From an uncultured Aquimarina sp. (lineage in GTDB: Bacteria; Bacteroidota; Bacteroidia; Flavobacteriales; Flavobacteriaceae), in NCBI GenBank assembly GCA_947493495.1, contig CANLRN010000020.1, positions 1 to 58,795 of the forward strand: 58,795 nucleotides of DNA, in the 5' to 3' direction. Of this stretch, positions 18,168 through 27,083 are shown in pieces. Position numbers and translations under genes: made by a program. Below the pieces are notes generated by a model. The model ran no database searches. It saw nothing but the letters and a program-made list of their open reading frames with translations, and had not been told where the DNA came from. Positions within the stretch are counted from its first letter, which is position 1. Each line of letters starts with the position of its first letter.

Positions 18168-21100
18168 CTAGCGTACAATTATTTTTTCATTTAGTACATC
18201 ACCGTTTCTTTTGTAGAAACGCACTAGATACATCCCTTGAGGAAGGTCACCTACATTAAGCCCTGATGTTCTGATCCTTTCAATATCAACACTACGCTCT
18301 ACTACATTTCCGTTAATGTTTGTGATATCAATTTTTAGGATAGTATCATCTTTTGCAAGGTTCTGAACGTACAACACATCACTAACAGGATTAGGATAAA
18401 CAGACAATTCTTTTGCCTCACTTGCTGTATCCTCATCAGATTCAACATCTGTCAAACCTTCAAGTAAGTTAAATCTTAGATTAGAACTTCCTCCTCCGGT
18501 AGTGATCAATAAAGATGGTCTAAGCGAAGCATTAGAAGATTCTTTACTATGATATCTTACAAAATGCTCCCCACCCGTTACAGCAGATGATAATGCCAAA
18601 CTTATAGTACCATCTCCAGCAACTTCTTGTTGCACCTGAGAGGTAACGTCCCATTCCATTGTGGAACCGCTTCCTTGTTGGGAGTCTAGTACAGCACCTC
18701 GGCCTGGTCTGTTGTTCCAAGTAATACCAGATTCTGACCATGAGTCATTACTTACAGAACGCACCTCTATCCGAGTAGAAGATGCATTTGACCCAGCAAA
18801 AACAGGTTCTAAAACCAATCTTGCATTGGTAATGTTACCGGCATTTGCAACGGACGACACGTCAAATCTTATGTAGGACAACCTAGAAAAACTAGTACTT
18901 GCCTTTTTAGCTTCAATATTACTAAGACTACCAAAATTTGTATTGGCATGGCTACCATCTCTTAACAAGGCATCTGCTTCTGCGGACAAGGATGTTGATG
19001 AACCGTTGGAATCCCCTTCAACTGCAATAAAGGCTCCAAAATTACCTCCATTATTCTCTTTGGAAAAGAAGTCTGCCGTAACACCCGTAGTATTGTCATC
19101 CCTCAAACCTATGGATAAGGTGCCACCATTGGCTATTTCCCCCTGTACCAGAGAGGTGACATCTATGCCATACCACTGGTCCGTTGTTTGCACGGACAAA
19201 TCTCCTTGATATGTACTAAACGAAGGTGCGTTGTTCCAAGTAACACTTTCTTCTTGCCAATTGTCATTGTTGATTTTGTATACCGCTACATCCATTTGTT
19301 GCTGTGCACTTCCATAGACATACAAAGTTGCAGAAGTAGCTGAACTCAAACTGTTTAGATCAAATCTCAGTAAGCCATGTCTGGTAAACTGATCGTTGGA
19401 AGATTCTTTTACCCGTATTAAACTATTGCTCCCAAAATTGGCACCTGAGCTGTTTCCGCCCCGTACAAAAGCATCATCAATTACGGAGTTCACAGTCGCA
19501 TCTGGGCTGATCGGTGGCCCGGACGGACCTGAAAATTCAACTACCAAGGTCGGTGTAAGTTTCTTACTAGCAGATTCCCTACTATGGTATCTTACAAAAT
19601 GTTCGCCACCTGTTATAGTGGATGACAAAGCCAAACTTATGACACCATCACCTACAAGCTCCTGCTGTACTTGGGATGTAACATCCCATTCCATAGCTGA
19701 ACCGCTCCCTTGCTGAGAATCAAGAACAGCACCCCGTCCTGGTCTATTGTTCCAGGTAATTCCGGATTCCGACCACGAATCATCGCTTACGGCCCTTACC
19801 TCCATCTGTGTGGAGGATGCATTGGACCCGGCCAAGCTGGGCTCCAATACCAATCTTGCTCTGGTGATATTACTACCATTTCCAAAAGAAGCTATGTTAA
19901 ATTTAAGGTAAGACAGTCTAGAAAAGCCTGTACTAGCCCTTTTGGCCTCTAAATAGGTAAGGCTTCCAAAATTGGAGTTGGCATGGCTACCATCCCTTAC
20001 CAAAGCATCGGCTTGGGCAGATATTGCCGTTGTTTGATTATTGGCTGTTCCATCAATTGCTATAAAAGCACTTACTCCACTTTGCGTATTTTCTTTAGAA
20101 AAAAAGTTGGCTGTTAAACCAGTATCGGTATCATCCCTTAAACCTAAGGACAATATACCACCATTGCCAATTTCACTTGTTACCAAGGAGGTAATATCTA
20201 TGCTATACCACTGGTTGGTTGCCTGTACCGCCAAACTACCTACATTAGTGCTGAACGCCGGAGCATTGTTCCAGGTTACATTGTCCTCATTCCAATTGTC
20301 ATTGTTTATGTTATATACGGCTACATCCATTTGTTCGTCCGCATAACCATAAATATATAATCTAGCAGAACTGGCTGCCGGTAAGCTGCTTAAATCAAAT
20401 CGTAAAAGTCCATGTCTGGAAAACTGATCGTTGGAAGACTCTTTAATCCGTATTAAACTATTGTTCCCAAAAGTTGTACCTGAACTGCTTCCTCCCCGTA
20501 CAAAGGTATCATCTATAACAGGAATGATAGTCTCATCTCCACTCAGTGGAGGTTCTGTACCACCGCCAGTAGATCCCGTATCACCGGCATATTCTGAAGC
20601 ACCTATGTCTGGCGCGCCGTTATACAAGGGTTCCCCATGAAAATCTTGCCCACCATTGTCGGGAATGACCCTACCTGCATTGATACAGGGTGAATCTGAA
20701 CGCAGTTTATAGCCTGTTAAAACATTGGGATAGTCATCCCAATCAATATCTTGCCCACCGGTGTTAGGGGCCACCAACCTAGGATTGGATGTTATGAAAT
20801 TGGTCCCCTGCGGCTCTATATTGTAAAAACTATTGTTTTGGAAATTTACACTACTGGAACTAAAACTTCCCCAAGAAGAGCCTGGATCTTCAAAGTAAAA
20901 GATGTTATTATAATAGTTGGTTTTAATAGCCGTACGTCTAAATCCTCCTGATCCAAAAACCGTTAACTGAATACCAGACCTTACATAATGGGTATTGTTA
21001 TAAAAATTTGCGGTTGTTAAGCCAGAACGACCTTCAAATCCGTAAAAGTATATGGCTCTTTGGTCGTTTTCAGAAATGTTATATCTAATGGTCACATTCT

Positions 21101-22106
21101 CGTTGACCGCTCTCTTCATAATGGCAAAACCCCAAAAGTTATCGTGGCTATAATTATATTGTATAATGGTATTCCTACAATTATAATCCGCATCATAAGC
21201 TCCTCTATCCTTATCTCCAGAACCTACATTTCCGTATGCTTCATTGTATTGCATGATGATACCGTCTGTATTAAAGCAAAAAACGCTGTGTCCAGAATCA
21301 TATCTACTGGTGTTGATCAATGTATTGTATTCTACAATAGAACCGTCGCTTGCCCTTACGATCATATTGTTCCTTCCGGTATTGCTTATCCTGTTCCCCC
21401 TGATCTCCATATTTATGGAAGGGTACCTATCACTTCCAGCAATACGGGCATGTGGGGACTGATTGGCTATACCCAAGCCTCCCACTCTGTCAATGACATT
21501 GTTCTCAATTTTTAGATCGTTGTACCTAGAAGGAGCTTCACTGAATGCGGTCATATAGATTCCACCAGTCTCCTTGGTAGCTACATTACCGTTAACATCA
21601 TGGATAAAACAATCACGAATATAGATATGGTTAGCCTCCATACCTCCTGCAATATCAAGTTGACTTAAGATACCCCATAGATCTCCTTGGTAATCTGTAT
21701 CTCCATTAGTATTGGTTATTTCTAAATTATTGATTTCTAAGTATTCTGAATTTTTTAATAAGACTGTCGCAGCACTATTAGTCAATAGTCCTCCTCCATT
21801 TATTATTGGCTTATTTCCAGAACCGTATCTATTTACTATAATAGGATTTCCATTGGTTCCAGAATTGTTGATCAAAAGTTGGTCGTTCCATACCTGTCCT
21901 GCCCGTAACAATATTCTATCACCGGGTGAAAAGTTAAACGAGTTTACTCTATCCAATGATCGCCAAGGACTACTGGGGTTTGTTCCGTTATTTGAATCAT
22001 TTCCAGAAGTAGCATTAATATAATAGTCAGTAGCCCACAAATTAGTAGATAGGAGAGTGATGGCTAGGAATATAATGATTTGTTGGAATTCTAGTATTTT
22101 TTTCAT
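18168..22106 (-). CDS. Secreted beta-helix enzyme with four DNRLRE-type modules and T9SS tail
   Basis: Exported protein of about 1312 residues. The ATG at 22106 is preferred over an upstream TTG (22112). A signal peptide (about 1-25) precedes a right-handed beta-helix (about 27-510) beginning DYYINATSGNDSNNGTNPSS, which is shared with the paralogue at 34252. Four DNRLRE-type modules follow (about 527-690, 698-860, 872-1035, 1045-1205), alternating between a DDTFVRGG/DDAFVRGG type and an ADALVRDG/ADALLRDG type, so a two-module unit was duplicated in tandem. The tail (LSVYPNPVSDVLYV...) is a T9SS sorting domain. A LacI-type operator is 18 bp upstream of the start. It is probably a polysaccharide lyase or beta-helix glycosidase on the same substrate as its neighbours; the reaction is not proven. 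Confidence 0.78.
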   Translation of the reverse strand: MKKILEFQQIIIFLAITLLSTNLWATDYYINATSGNDSNNGTNPSSPWRSLDRVNSFNFSPGDRILLRAGQVWNDQLLINNSGTNGNPIIVNRYGSGNKPIINGGGLLTNSAATVLLKNSEYLEINNLEITNTNGDTDYQGDLWGILSQLDIAGGMEANHIYIRDCFIHDVNGNVATKETGGIYMTAFSEAPSRYNDLKIENNVIDRVGGLGIANQSPHARIAGSDRYPSINMEIRGNRISNTGRNNMIVRASDGSIVEYNTLINTSRYDSGHSVFCFNTDGIIMQYNEAYGNVGSGDKDRGAYDADYNCRNTIIQYNYSHDNFWGFAIMKRAVNENVTIRYNISENDQRAIYFYGFEGRSGLTTANFYNNTHYVRSGIQLTVFGSGGFRRTAIKTNYYNNIFYFEDPGSSWGSFSSSSVNFQNNSFYNIEPQGTNFITSNPRLVAPNTGGQDIDWDDYPNVLTGYKLRSDSPCINAGRVIPDNGGQDFHGEPLYNGAPDIGASEYAGDTGSTGGGTEPPLSGDETIIPVIDDTFVRGGSSSGTTFGNNSLIRIKESSNDQFSRHGLLRFDLSSLPAASSARLYIYGYADEQMDVAVYNINNDNWNEDNVTWNNAPAFSTNVGSLAVQATNQWYSIDITSLVTSEIGNGGILSLGLRDDTDTGLTANFFSKENTQSGVSAFIAIDGTANNQTTAISAQADALVRDGSHANSNFGSLTYLEAKRASTGFSRLSYLKFNIASFGNGSNITRARLVLEPSLAGSNASSTQMEVRAVSDDSWSESGITWNNRPGRGAVLDSQQGSGSAMEWDVTSQVQQELVGDGVISLALSSTITGGEHFVRYHSRESASKKLTPTLVVEFSGPSGPPISPDATVNSVIDDAFVRGGNSSGANFGSNSLIRVKESSNDQFTRHGLLRFDLNSLSSATSATLYVYGSAQQQMDVAVYKINNDNWQEESVTWNNAPSFSTYQGDLSVQTTDQWYGIDVTSLVQGEIANGGTLSIGLRDDNTTGVTADFFSKENNGGNFGAFIAVEGDSNGSSTSLSAEADALLRDGSHANTNFGSLSNIEAKKASTSFSRLSYIRFDVSSVANAGNITNARLVLEPVFAGSNASSTRIEVRSVSNDSWSESGITWNNRPGRGAVLDSQQGSGSTMEWDVTSQVQQEVAGDGTISLALSSAVTGGEHFVRYHSKESSNASLRPSLLITTGGGSSNLRFNLLEGLTDVESDEDTASEAKELSVYPNPVSDVLYVQNLAKDDTILKIDITNINGNVVERSVDIERIRTSGLNVGDLPQGMYLVRFYKRNGDVLNEKIIVR

Positions 22107-22122
22107 AGACAAATATATTAAG

Positions 22123-22180
22123 ACAATCGTTTGTGTTATGCAATTTTAAGTGTTTTTAATAAATTATACAAGATAATTGA
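22123..22180 (-). promoter_or_regulatory. Promoter and LacI-type operator of the beta-helix gene at 22106
   Basis: ACAATCGTTTGTGT (22123-22136) repeats the operator core seen at 11441. On the minus strand the operator follows a Bacteroidota-type promoter: TTG, 20 bp, then TAAAATTG (one mismatch to TAnnTTTG). The operator begins about 5 bp after the -7 element, which would allow a bound repressor to block RNA polymerase. Confidence 0.65.
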
Positions 22181-22274
22181 TGAATATCAGGGTTTTGTTA
22201 AAAAAAATTGTTCATTGAAATCTATAGTCTTGCATAGATTGTTTTTTTAGTATAAAGAATTGAAAAGTATGTCA

Positions 22275-22490
22275 ATGAAGATTTTTATGGCTTTTACTAA
22301 ATCCGAACCATAGACAGAACCTGAAAATAACTTGACTACTTCATAACCCAATTTTTCTGCTCTATTGATTTTTGTCAAAGATCCGCTACCAGATAATCAA
22401 AAGATTTTTCTTCTATTGCAGACTTTGATAATATCTTTCCATAGAGAGGGGGTAATCATAAAGTTTACGCCGATTTTAAGAATTTCTCAT
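22275..22490 (-). pseudogene. eda: KDPG/KHG aldolase remnant
   Basis: The minus strand reads FMITPSLWKDIIKVCNRRKI, an in-frame TGA where the family has Trp, then LSGSGSLTKINRAEKLGYEV, then VKLFSGSVYGSDLVKAIK. This matches the middle of class I KDPG aldolases (pattern P-G-C-G-S-L-T-E, GxEIVKLFP, GPDFVKAIK). The start and the C-terminal part are absent: a stop lies upstream near 22490 and the similarity ends near 22275. It is a dead gene fragment between the two arms of the PUL. KDPG aldolase is the last step of the mannonate/KDG route whose earlier steps are encoded at 37405-39589, so the locus probably once had its own copy. The neighbouring stretch 22491-22710 shows no recognisable coding. 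Confidence 0.72.
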
Positions 22491-22714
22491 TATCAGTGGC
22501 GGTATTTGTAATACAATTCTAATTCACAAAGTGCGCCATTTATAATGATCCATAGTAACCATACATCAGTAGCGTTCTTAATGAGATATTGTTTGAAATC
22601 ACTTCTGGGAGGCGATAATAGGTAGCCTTTGGTCAGCATTAGAATGCAATAAAATATTCCAAATAAATCCCATTTAGATAGTTCAATATAAATGTAAGAA
22701 TGTTTTATGTAAAA

Positions 22715-22724
22715 CAAACCTTTG
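22715..22724. promoter_or_regulatory. Possible degenerate LacI-type site before the regulator gene
   Basis: CAAACCTTTG, 47 bp before the regulator's start, differs from the palindrome core CAAACGTTTG at one base and loses its symmetry. It could be a weak site for autoregulation, or chance. Confidence 0.3.
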
Positions 22725-22770
22725 CGTGATAAATTTCATTAATTTTAGGTTATTTTGTTAAATTGCGTAC

Positions 22771-23838
22771 ATGAACCAGAAAGTCACCATTAAAGATATT
22801 GCCAAGAAGTTAAACGTAACACCTTCAACAATTTCAAGGGCGCTAAGTGATCATCCAAGTATTAGTACAAAAACAAAAGATTTAGTTAGAAAAACGGCTA
22901 TCGAGTTAAATTATCACCCTAATAGAATGGCTTCTAGTCTTAGAAGGGGGAAGGGACACAGTATTGGGGTAGTGCTCCCCAAAATCAATAGTAACTTTAT
23001 GTCTAACTGTATATTTGGTATTGAAAGTGTTACCTATCCTTCTGGTTATGATTTAATTATATGTCAATCAAATGAGTCTTTTGAAAAGGAGATGAATAAT
23101 ATTGAAGCGCTCATTGCTAGTAGGGTTTCTGGTGTATTGATTTCCCTTTCTAGGGATACTAAAAACATCGATCACCTCAGAAACGTTTTAAGACGTAATG
23201 TTCCGTTGGTAATGTTTGATAGGATTGAAGAGTCTTTGAATGTTGACTCTGCCGTAAACGATGATAGGACAACTTCTGCTGATGCAGTTGTTCATTTGGC
23301 AAAACAAGGATTTAAAAAAATCGCAATTTTATCAGGACCAACGCATACATATGTTTATAAAAATCGTTTAATGGGTTATTTGGACGGATTACGTCTTTCA
23401 AATCTTGAAATTAATGAAAATTGGATTTATTCCAATGTCTTTTCCAAAGATAATGCAAAAAAAATTGTCAAGGATATTTTTAAAAAATCATTAAATAAAT
23501 CAAGACCGGATGCGTTTTTCTGTACTGGAGATAAAATCGCTTTAGGTGTATTACAGAGTGTTAAAGAGCTGGGTTTGAGTATTCCTGATGATATTGGTGT
23601 GATAGGTTATGCCAACGATCCATTTTCTAGTATTATTACACCAAGTTTGACCACTATAGAGCAATTTCCGAAGGAAATTGGAATTAGTGCAGCAAAGATT
23701 ATTATCAACCTTATTGAGCAGGGTAAAACCTTTACATCTCCTAATAAAAAAATACTAATAAAACCTCAATTGATAGTCCGAGAAACATCATCTCGGGTTA
23801 CGAATCTTGACGCCTCACTAAAATCTTCTCCTTCGTAA
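22771..23838 (+). CDS. LacI-family transcriptional regulator of the PUL
   Basis: DNA-binding regulator of 355 residues. The N-terminal helix-turn-helix is VTIKDIAKKLNVTPSTISRA (4-23) and the hinge helix lies near MASSLRRGKG (53-62); the rest is a periplasmic-binding-protein-like effector domain ending with TIEQFPKEIG and a dimerisation tail. Such proteins bind palindromes with a central CG. Four matching palindromes in this window (5853, 11441, 22124, 24081) lie before PUL genes, three of them just downstream of probable -7 elements, so I infer a repressor released by a sugar or oligosaccharide. It is divergent from the beta-helix gene at 22106 and upstream of susC. The effector cannot be deduced. 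Confidence 0.92.
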   Translation: MNQKVTIKDIAKKLNVTPSTISRALSDHPSISTKTKDLVRKTAIELNYHPNRMASSLRRGKGHSIGVVLPKINSNFMSNCIFGIESVTYPSGYDLIICQSNESFEKEMNNIEALIASRVSGVLISLSRDTKNIDHLRNVLRRNVPLVMFDRIEESLNVDSAVNDDRTTSADAVVHLAKQGFKKIAILSGPTHTYVYKNRLMGYLDGLRLSNLEINENWIYSNVFSKDNAKKIVKDIFKKSLNKSRPDAFFCTGDKIALGVLQSVKELGLSIPDDIGVIGYANDPFSSIITPSLTTIEQFPKEIGISAAKIIINLIEQGKTFTSPNKKILIKPQLIVRETSSRVTNLDASLKSSPS

Positions 23839-24077
23839 GAAGGGTGACGTTTTGTTTTCTTTTGTAACAATTTTTAATTCAATATTTTGATATGAGTAAT
23901 AACTGTTTTCTTTCGAAGTTTACAAGAGAATTACAGAATTTTTAGAAATACTTCATAAGGATCAATGTAATCATAGATAATACTTGTGTGTTGCAAAATT
24001 CAGCAATAAAATGCTAAAAAAAATAAAAAAATACAATTTTTTTAGGATAATATTAGGAAATATATATATATTGCACA

Positions 24078-24093
24078 ACGCAAACGTTTGTTT
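24078..24093. promoter_or_regulatory. LacI-type operator upstream of susC
   Basis: ACGCAAACGTTTGTTT contains the perfect core CAAACGTTTG (24081-24090), ending 20 bp before the susC start codon, with TATATATTG a few bases upstream as a possible -7 element. The remaining 23839-24077 is AT-rich and holds no gene I can support. Confidence 0.7.
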
Positions 24094-24110
24094 ATTTAAC
24101 TAAAAGTAAT

Positions 24111-27071
24111 ATGAAAAGTAAATTATTAGTTGGATTATTATCCTTATTTATTAGTAGTATAATCTCGGGTCAAAGTTCTATTTCCGGAACTATTACAGAC
24201 AGTCAAGGGGTTCCAATACCCGGTGTCAATGTTTTGGTGAAGGGAACTGATATAGGGACTTCAACTGATTTTGATGGCAATTATCAAATTAGATTAAATT
24301 CTTCTGCGGATATACTATTATTTACATATATTGGTTACAAAGAACAAAGCATTACTGTAAACAATCAGACCACAATAGATATAGTAATGCTAGAAGATAC
24401 TAATGAACTAGACGAAATTGTGGTTGTTGGTTACGGTACACAGAAAAAATCTGATGTTACTGGATCAGTAGCTTCAGTAGATGAAAAGTTTTTACAGGAA
24501 CGACCTCAGGTAAACATTCAGCAAGCACTGCAAGGTGCATTACCTGGTGTTAACATAACGATTAATTCCAATACAGCATCTGGTAACAATAATAATTTTA
24601 ATATACGGGGTAGGCGTTCTATTTCTGGAAGTTCGAGACCGCTAATTGTTCTTGATGGAATTATTTTTGGAGGAAGTTTGACAGAGATCAACATTAATGA
24701 TATACGATCTCTAGAGGTTTTGAAAGATGCCTCCTCCTCTGCTATTTATGGGGCAAGGGGAGCGAACGGTGTAATACTGATAACCACTAAAAGAGGTAAA
24801 CCTGGTGATAAGCCATCTATAACTGCTACATCAACTTATGGTGTTGACTTACCTTATGACTTACCAGATGTAATGGACGGAGAAACCTTTTATAGAAGAA
24901 AGGTTGAGCGTTTTGGTGAAGATTTTATTACCGATACCGAGCGTCAAGTCTTTGAAAGTGGAGATTTTCCTGACTATGTCGATTTAATACTTAGGGATGG
25001 TCAAACGTCAGAACATAATGTATCAATCTCAGGTGGTTCTGAGACTAACAAGTATTTTGTGTCAGCAAATCTTCAAGATGTTGAGGGTGTGGCTATAAAC
25101 GATAACTTTAGAAGGTTGAATATGAGAACCAATTTAGAACTTAACTTAACCAGTTGGATGAAGTTAGGTACTAATACACTGTTGGGGTTTGCAGATAGGG
25201 ATGGTATTGCTGGTAGTTTTGCAAACGCCTTTTACTTAAATCCTCTGAGTATTCCTTTTGATGAGAATGGGGTACCAAGCATCAATCCTTGGCCAGAAGA
25301 TGTTTTCTTTGAAAATCCTCTGGAAAATACGCTTTATGACAACAATGATGATACTGTCAGTATAGTTTCTAACAATTACCTGAATATTGATTTTCCCTCT
25401 ATACAAGGATTATCATATCGTTTAAATACAGGGTATACTAGTAGGACTAGAAAAGAACAAACCTATAGAGGGCGAAATAGTAGAAGTGGATCTCAATTAA
25501 ATGGTTTTGCTCGTTTAAGGGATACTAATTTTGAAGATTGGTTGATTGAAAACGTTATTAACTACCAACGTTCTTTTGGTAAACATAGCTTCTTTTTAAC
25601 AGCCCTTTATAGTGCTCAACAAACCACTAATGAAATTGATCAACTGGAAGGGTCTGGATTTCCTAATGATATTCGTACCTATTTTCAACTGGGGAATGCT
25701 GATATTTTAAATGCAGAAGCACCTATAATTAATGGGGGAATAGCACCTCTTTTTGCACAAAGCACAACGATATCGCAAATGTTGAGGGTTAATTATAATT
25801 ATGATAGTAGGTATTTATTGACGTTTACAGCAAGAAGAGATGGTTTTTCAGCCTTTGGTAATGAAAATAAGTTTGGTGTTTTTCCTTCTGTTGCATTAGG
25901 CTGGAATATTAGTAAAGAGGCCTTTTTAGCAGATAGTAGCGTCATCAACAATCTTAAGTTGAGATTGTCTTGGGGACAAAATGGTAACAATGCTATCGAT
26001 CCTTTTAGCTCTTTGCCTAGTTTGAGGGGACAAGATTTTGTAGATGCTGATGGCAATAATCTTGTTGGATTTTTGCCCGATGTTCTTGGTAATCCTAACC
26101 TAGAGTGGGAGACTACCACTTCTTTTAATGTAGGAGTTGATTTTGGTTTATTCCATTCAAGAGTAAATGGGTCAGTAGATGTATTTACTTCTAGAACCAA
26201 AGATCTTTTGTTGACCAAAGCAATACCAGCAATTAATGGAAATACCGAAATTCTTCAAAATATAGGTGAGACAAAAGGTAGTGGTGTTGAAATTGCTTTG
26301 AATACTATTAATGTAGTTACAGATGGTTTTAAGTGGAATTCTAGCTTTTCATTTACACGTTCTTTAAACGAAATTGTTGATCTAGGTTTACGGGATAGTG
26401 AAGGGAATATTTCAGATGATATAGGGAGTCAGTTGTTTATAGGAGAGCCGGTAGATGTAAATTTTGGTTATGTATTCGATGGTATTTGGCAACTGGATGA
26501 AGTGGATGGAGTAAACCTGGAAGATTTTGCTGCTGCTGAGGCAGGAGATGTGAAATATAAGGATTTGAACAATGATGGAATCATTAATGAAGAAGATAGA
26601 ACTGTGATAGGAAGTTTACAACCCGACTTTACTTTGGGGATCAACAATAGGTTGCAGTTCAATAATTTTTCTATTGACTTCTCCTTATTCTGGTTAGAAG
26701 GGGTGACCAAGAATAATAGCCTGATCACTACGAATGATTTTAACTTGAGAAGAAGAGTATTTAATGTGAACTATTGGTCTCCAGAAAACCCTACTAATGA
26801 TTTTCCGGCAAATGCTGATAGAAGTACCAATTCGCTTGGCGCACGCTTTTACGAAAATGCTAGTTTTGTTAGGTTGAGAGATGTGACATTTAACTACCGG
26901 TTTCCTCAGCAAATGTTGGATAAAATTGGCATGCGCAATCTTGAAGTGTTTATCAATGGTAGAAATTTGATTACTATAACTGATTGGAAAGGAGTAGATC
27001 CAGAACTTCAAAGTCAATTGGATAGACCTTTTTCAAGAACATTTTCATTAGGTTTTAGAGTAGGATTTTAA
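24111..27071 (+). CDS. SusC-like TonB-dependent outer-membrane transporter
   Basis: TonB-dependent porin that imports oligosaccharides with its SusD partner. The signal peptide is about 1-20; residues 22-95 form a carboxypeptidase-D-like regulatory domain (GTITDSQGVPIPGVNVLVKG). The TonB box DEIVVVGYGT lies at 101-110, followed by the plug (QALQGALPGV, LDGIIFG, LEVLKDASSSAIYGARGANGV). The remainder is a barrel ending in Phe (LGFRVGF), as usual for outer-membrane barrels. Length (986 residues) is typical. It begins the plus-strand operon and is 12 bp from susD. No FecR-type extra domain is seen, so anti-sigma control is unlikely. The imported oligosaccharide cannot be read from sequence. Confidence 0.97.
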   Translation: MKSKLLVGLLSLFISSIISGQSSISGTITDSQGVPIPGVNVLVKGTDIGTSTDFDGNYQIRLNSSADILLFTYIGYKEQSITVNNQTTIDIVMLEDTNELDEIVVVGYGTQKKSDVTGSVASVDEKFLQERPQVNIQQALQGALPGVNITINSNTASGNNNNFNIRGRRSISGSSRPLIVLDGIIFGGSLTEININDIRSLEVLKDASSSAIYGARGANGVILITTKRGKPGDKPSITATSTYGVDLPYDLPDVMDGETFYRRKVERFGEDFITDTERQVFESGDFPDYVDLILRDGQTSEHNVSISGGSETNKYFVSANLQDVEGVAINDNFRRLNMRTNLELNLTSWMKLGTNTLLGFADRDGIAGSFANAFYLNPLSIPFDENGVPSINPWPEDVFFENPLENTLYDNNDDTVSIVSNNYLNIDFPSIQGLSYRLNTGYTSRTRKEQTYRGRNSRSGSQLNGFARLRDTNFEDWLIENVINYQRSFGKHSFFLTALYSAQQTTNEIDQLEGSGFPNDIRTYFQLGNADILNAEAPIINGGIAPLFAQSTTISQMLRVNYNYDSRYLLTFTARRDGFSAFGNENKFGVFPSVALGWNISKEAFLADSSVINNLKLRLSWGQNGNNAIDPFSSLPSLRGQDFVDADGNNLVGFLPDVLGNPNLEWETTTSFNVGVDFGLFHSRVNGSVDVFTSRTKDLLLTKAIPAINGNTEILQNIGETKGSGVEIALNTINVVTDGFKWNSSFSFTRSLNEIVDLGLRDSEGNISDDIGSQLFIGEPVDVNFGYVFDGIWQLDEVDGVNLEDFAAAEAGDVKYKDLNNDGIINEEDRTVIGSLQPDFTLGINNRLQFNNFSIDFSLFWLEGVTKNNSLITTNDFNLRRRVFNVNYWSPENPTNDFPANADRSTNSLGARFYENASFVRLRDVTFNYRFPQQMLDKIGMRNLEVFINGRNLITITDWKGVDPELQSQLDRPFSRTFSLGFRVGF

Positions 27072-27083
27072 AAAAATAAAGAG

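Noticed and set aside
21060..21515. Open frame of 151 codons opposite the 1314-codon beta-helix gene
   Set aside because: No motif, and it is fully contained in a recognised gene on the other strand.
22493..22717. Possible 74-codon gene upstream of the LacI-type gene
   Set aside because: No recognisable motif, no promoter, next to the aldolase remnant and overlapping the regulator's upstream region.
22771..23838. A catabolite-control (CcpA-like) interpretation of the LacI-type protein
   Set aside because: The operators are confined to the PUL and its gene lies inside the locus, which fits a local regulator better.
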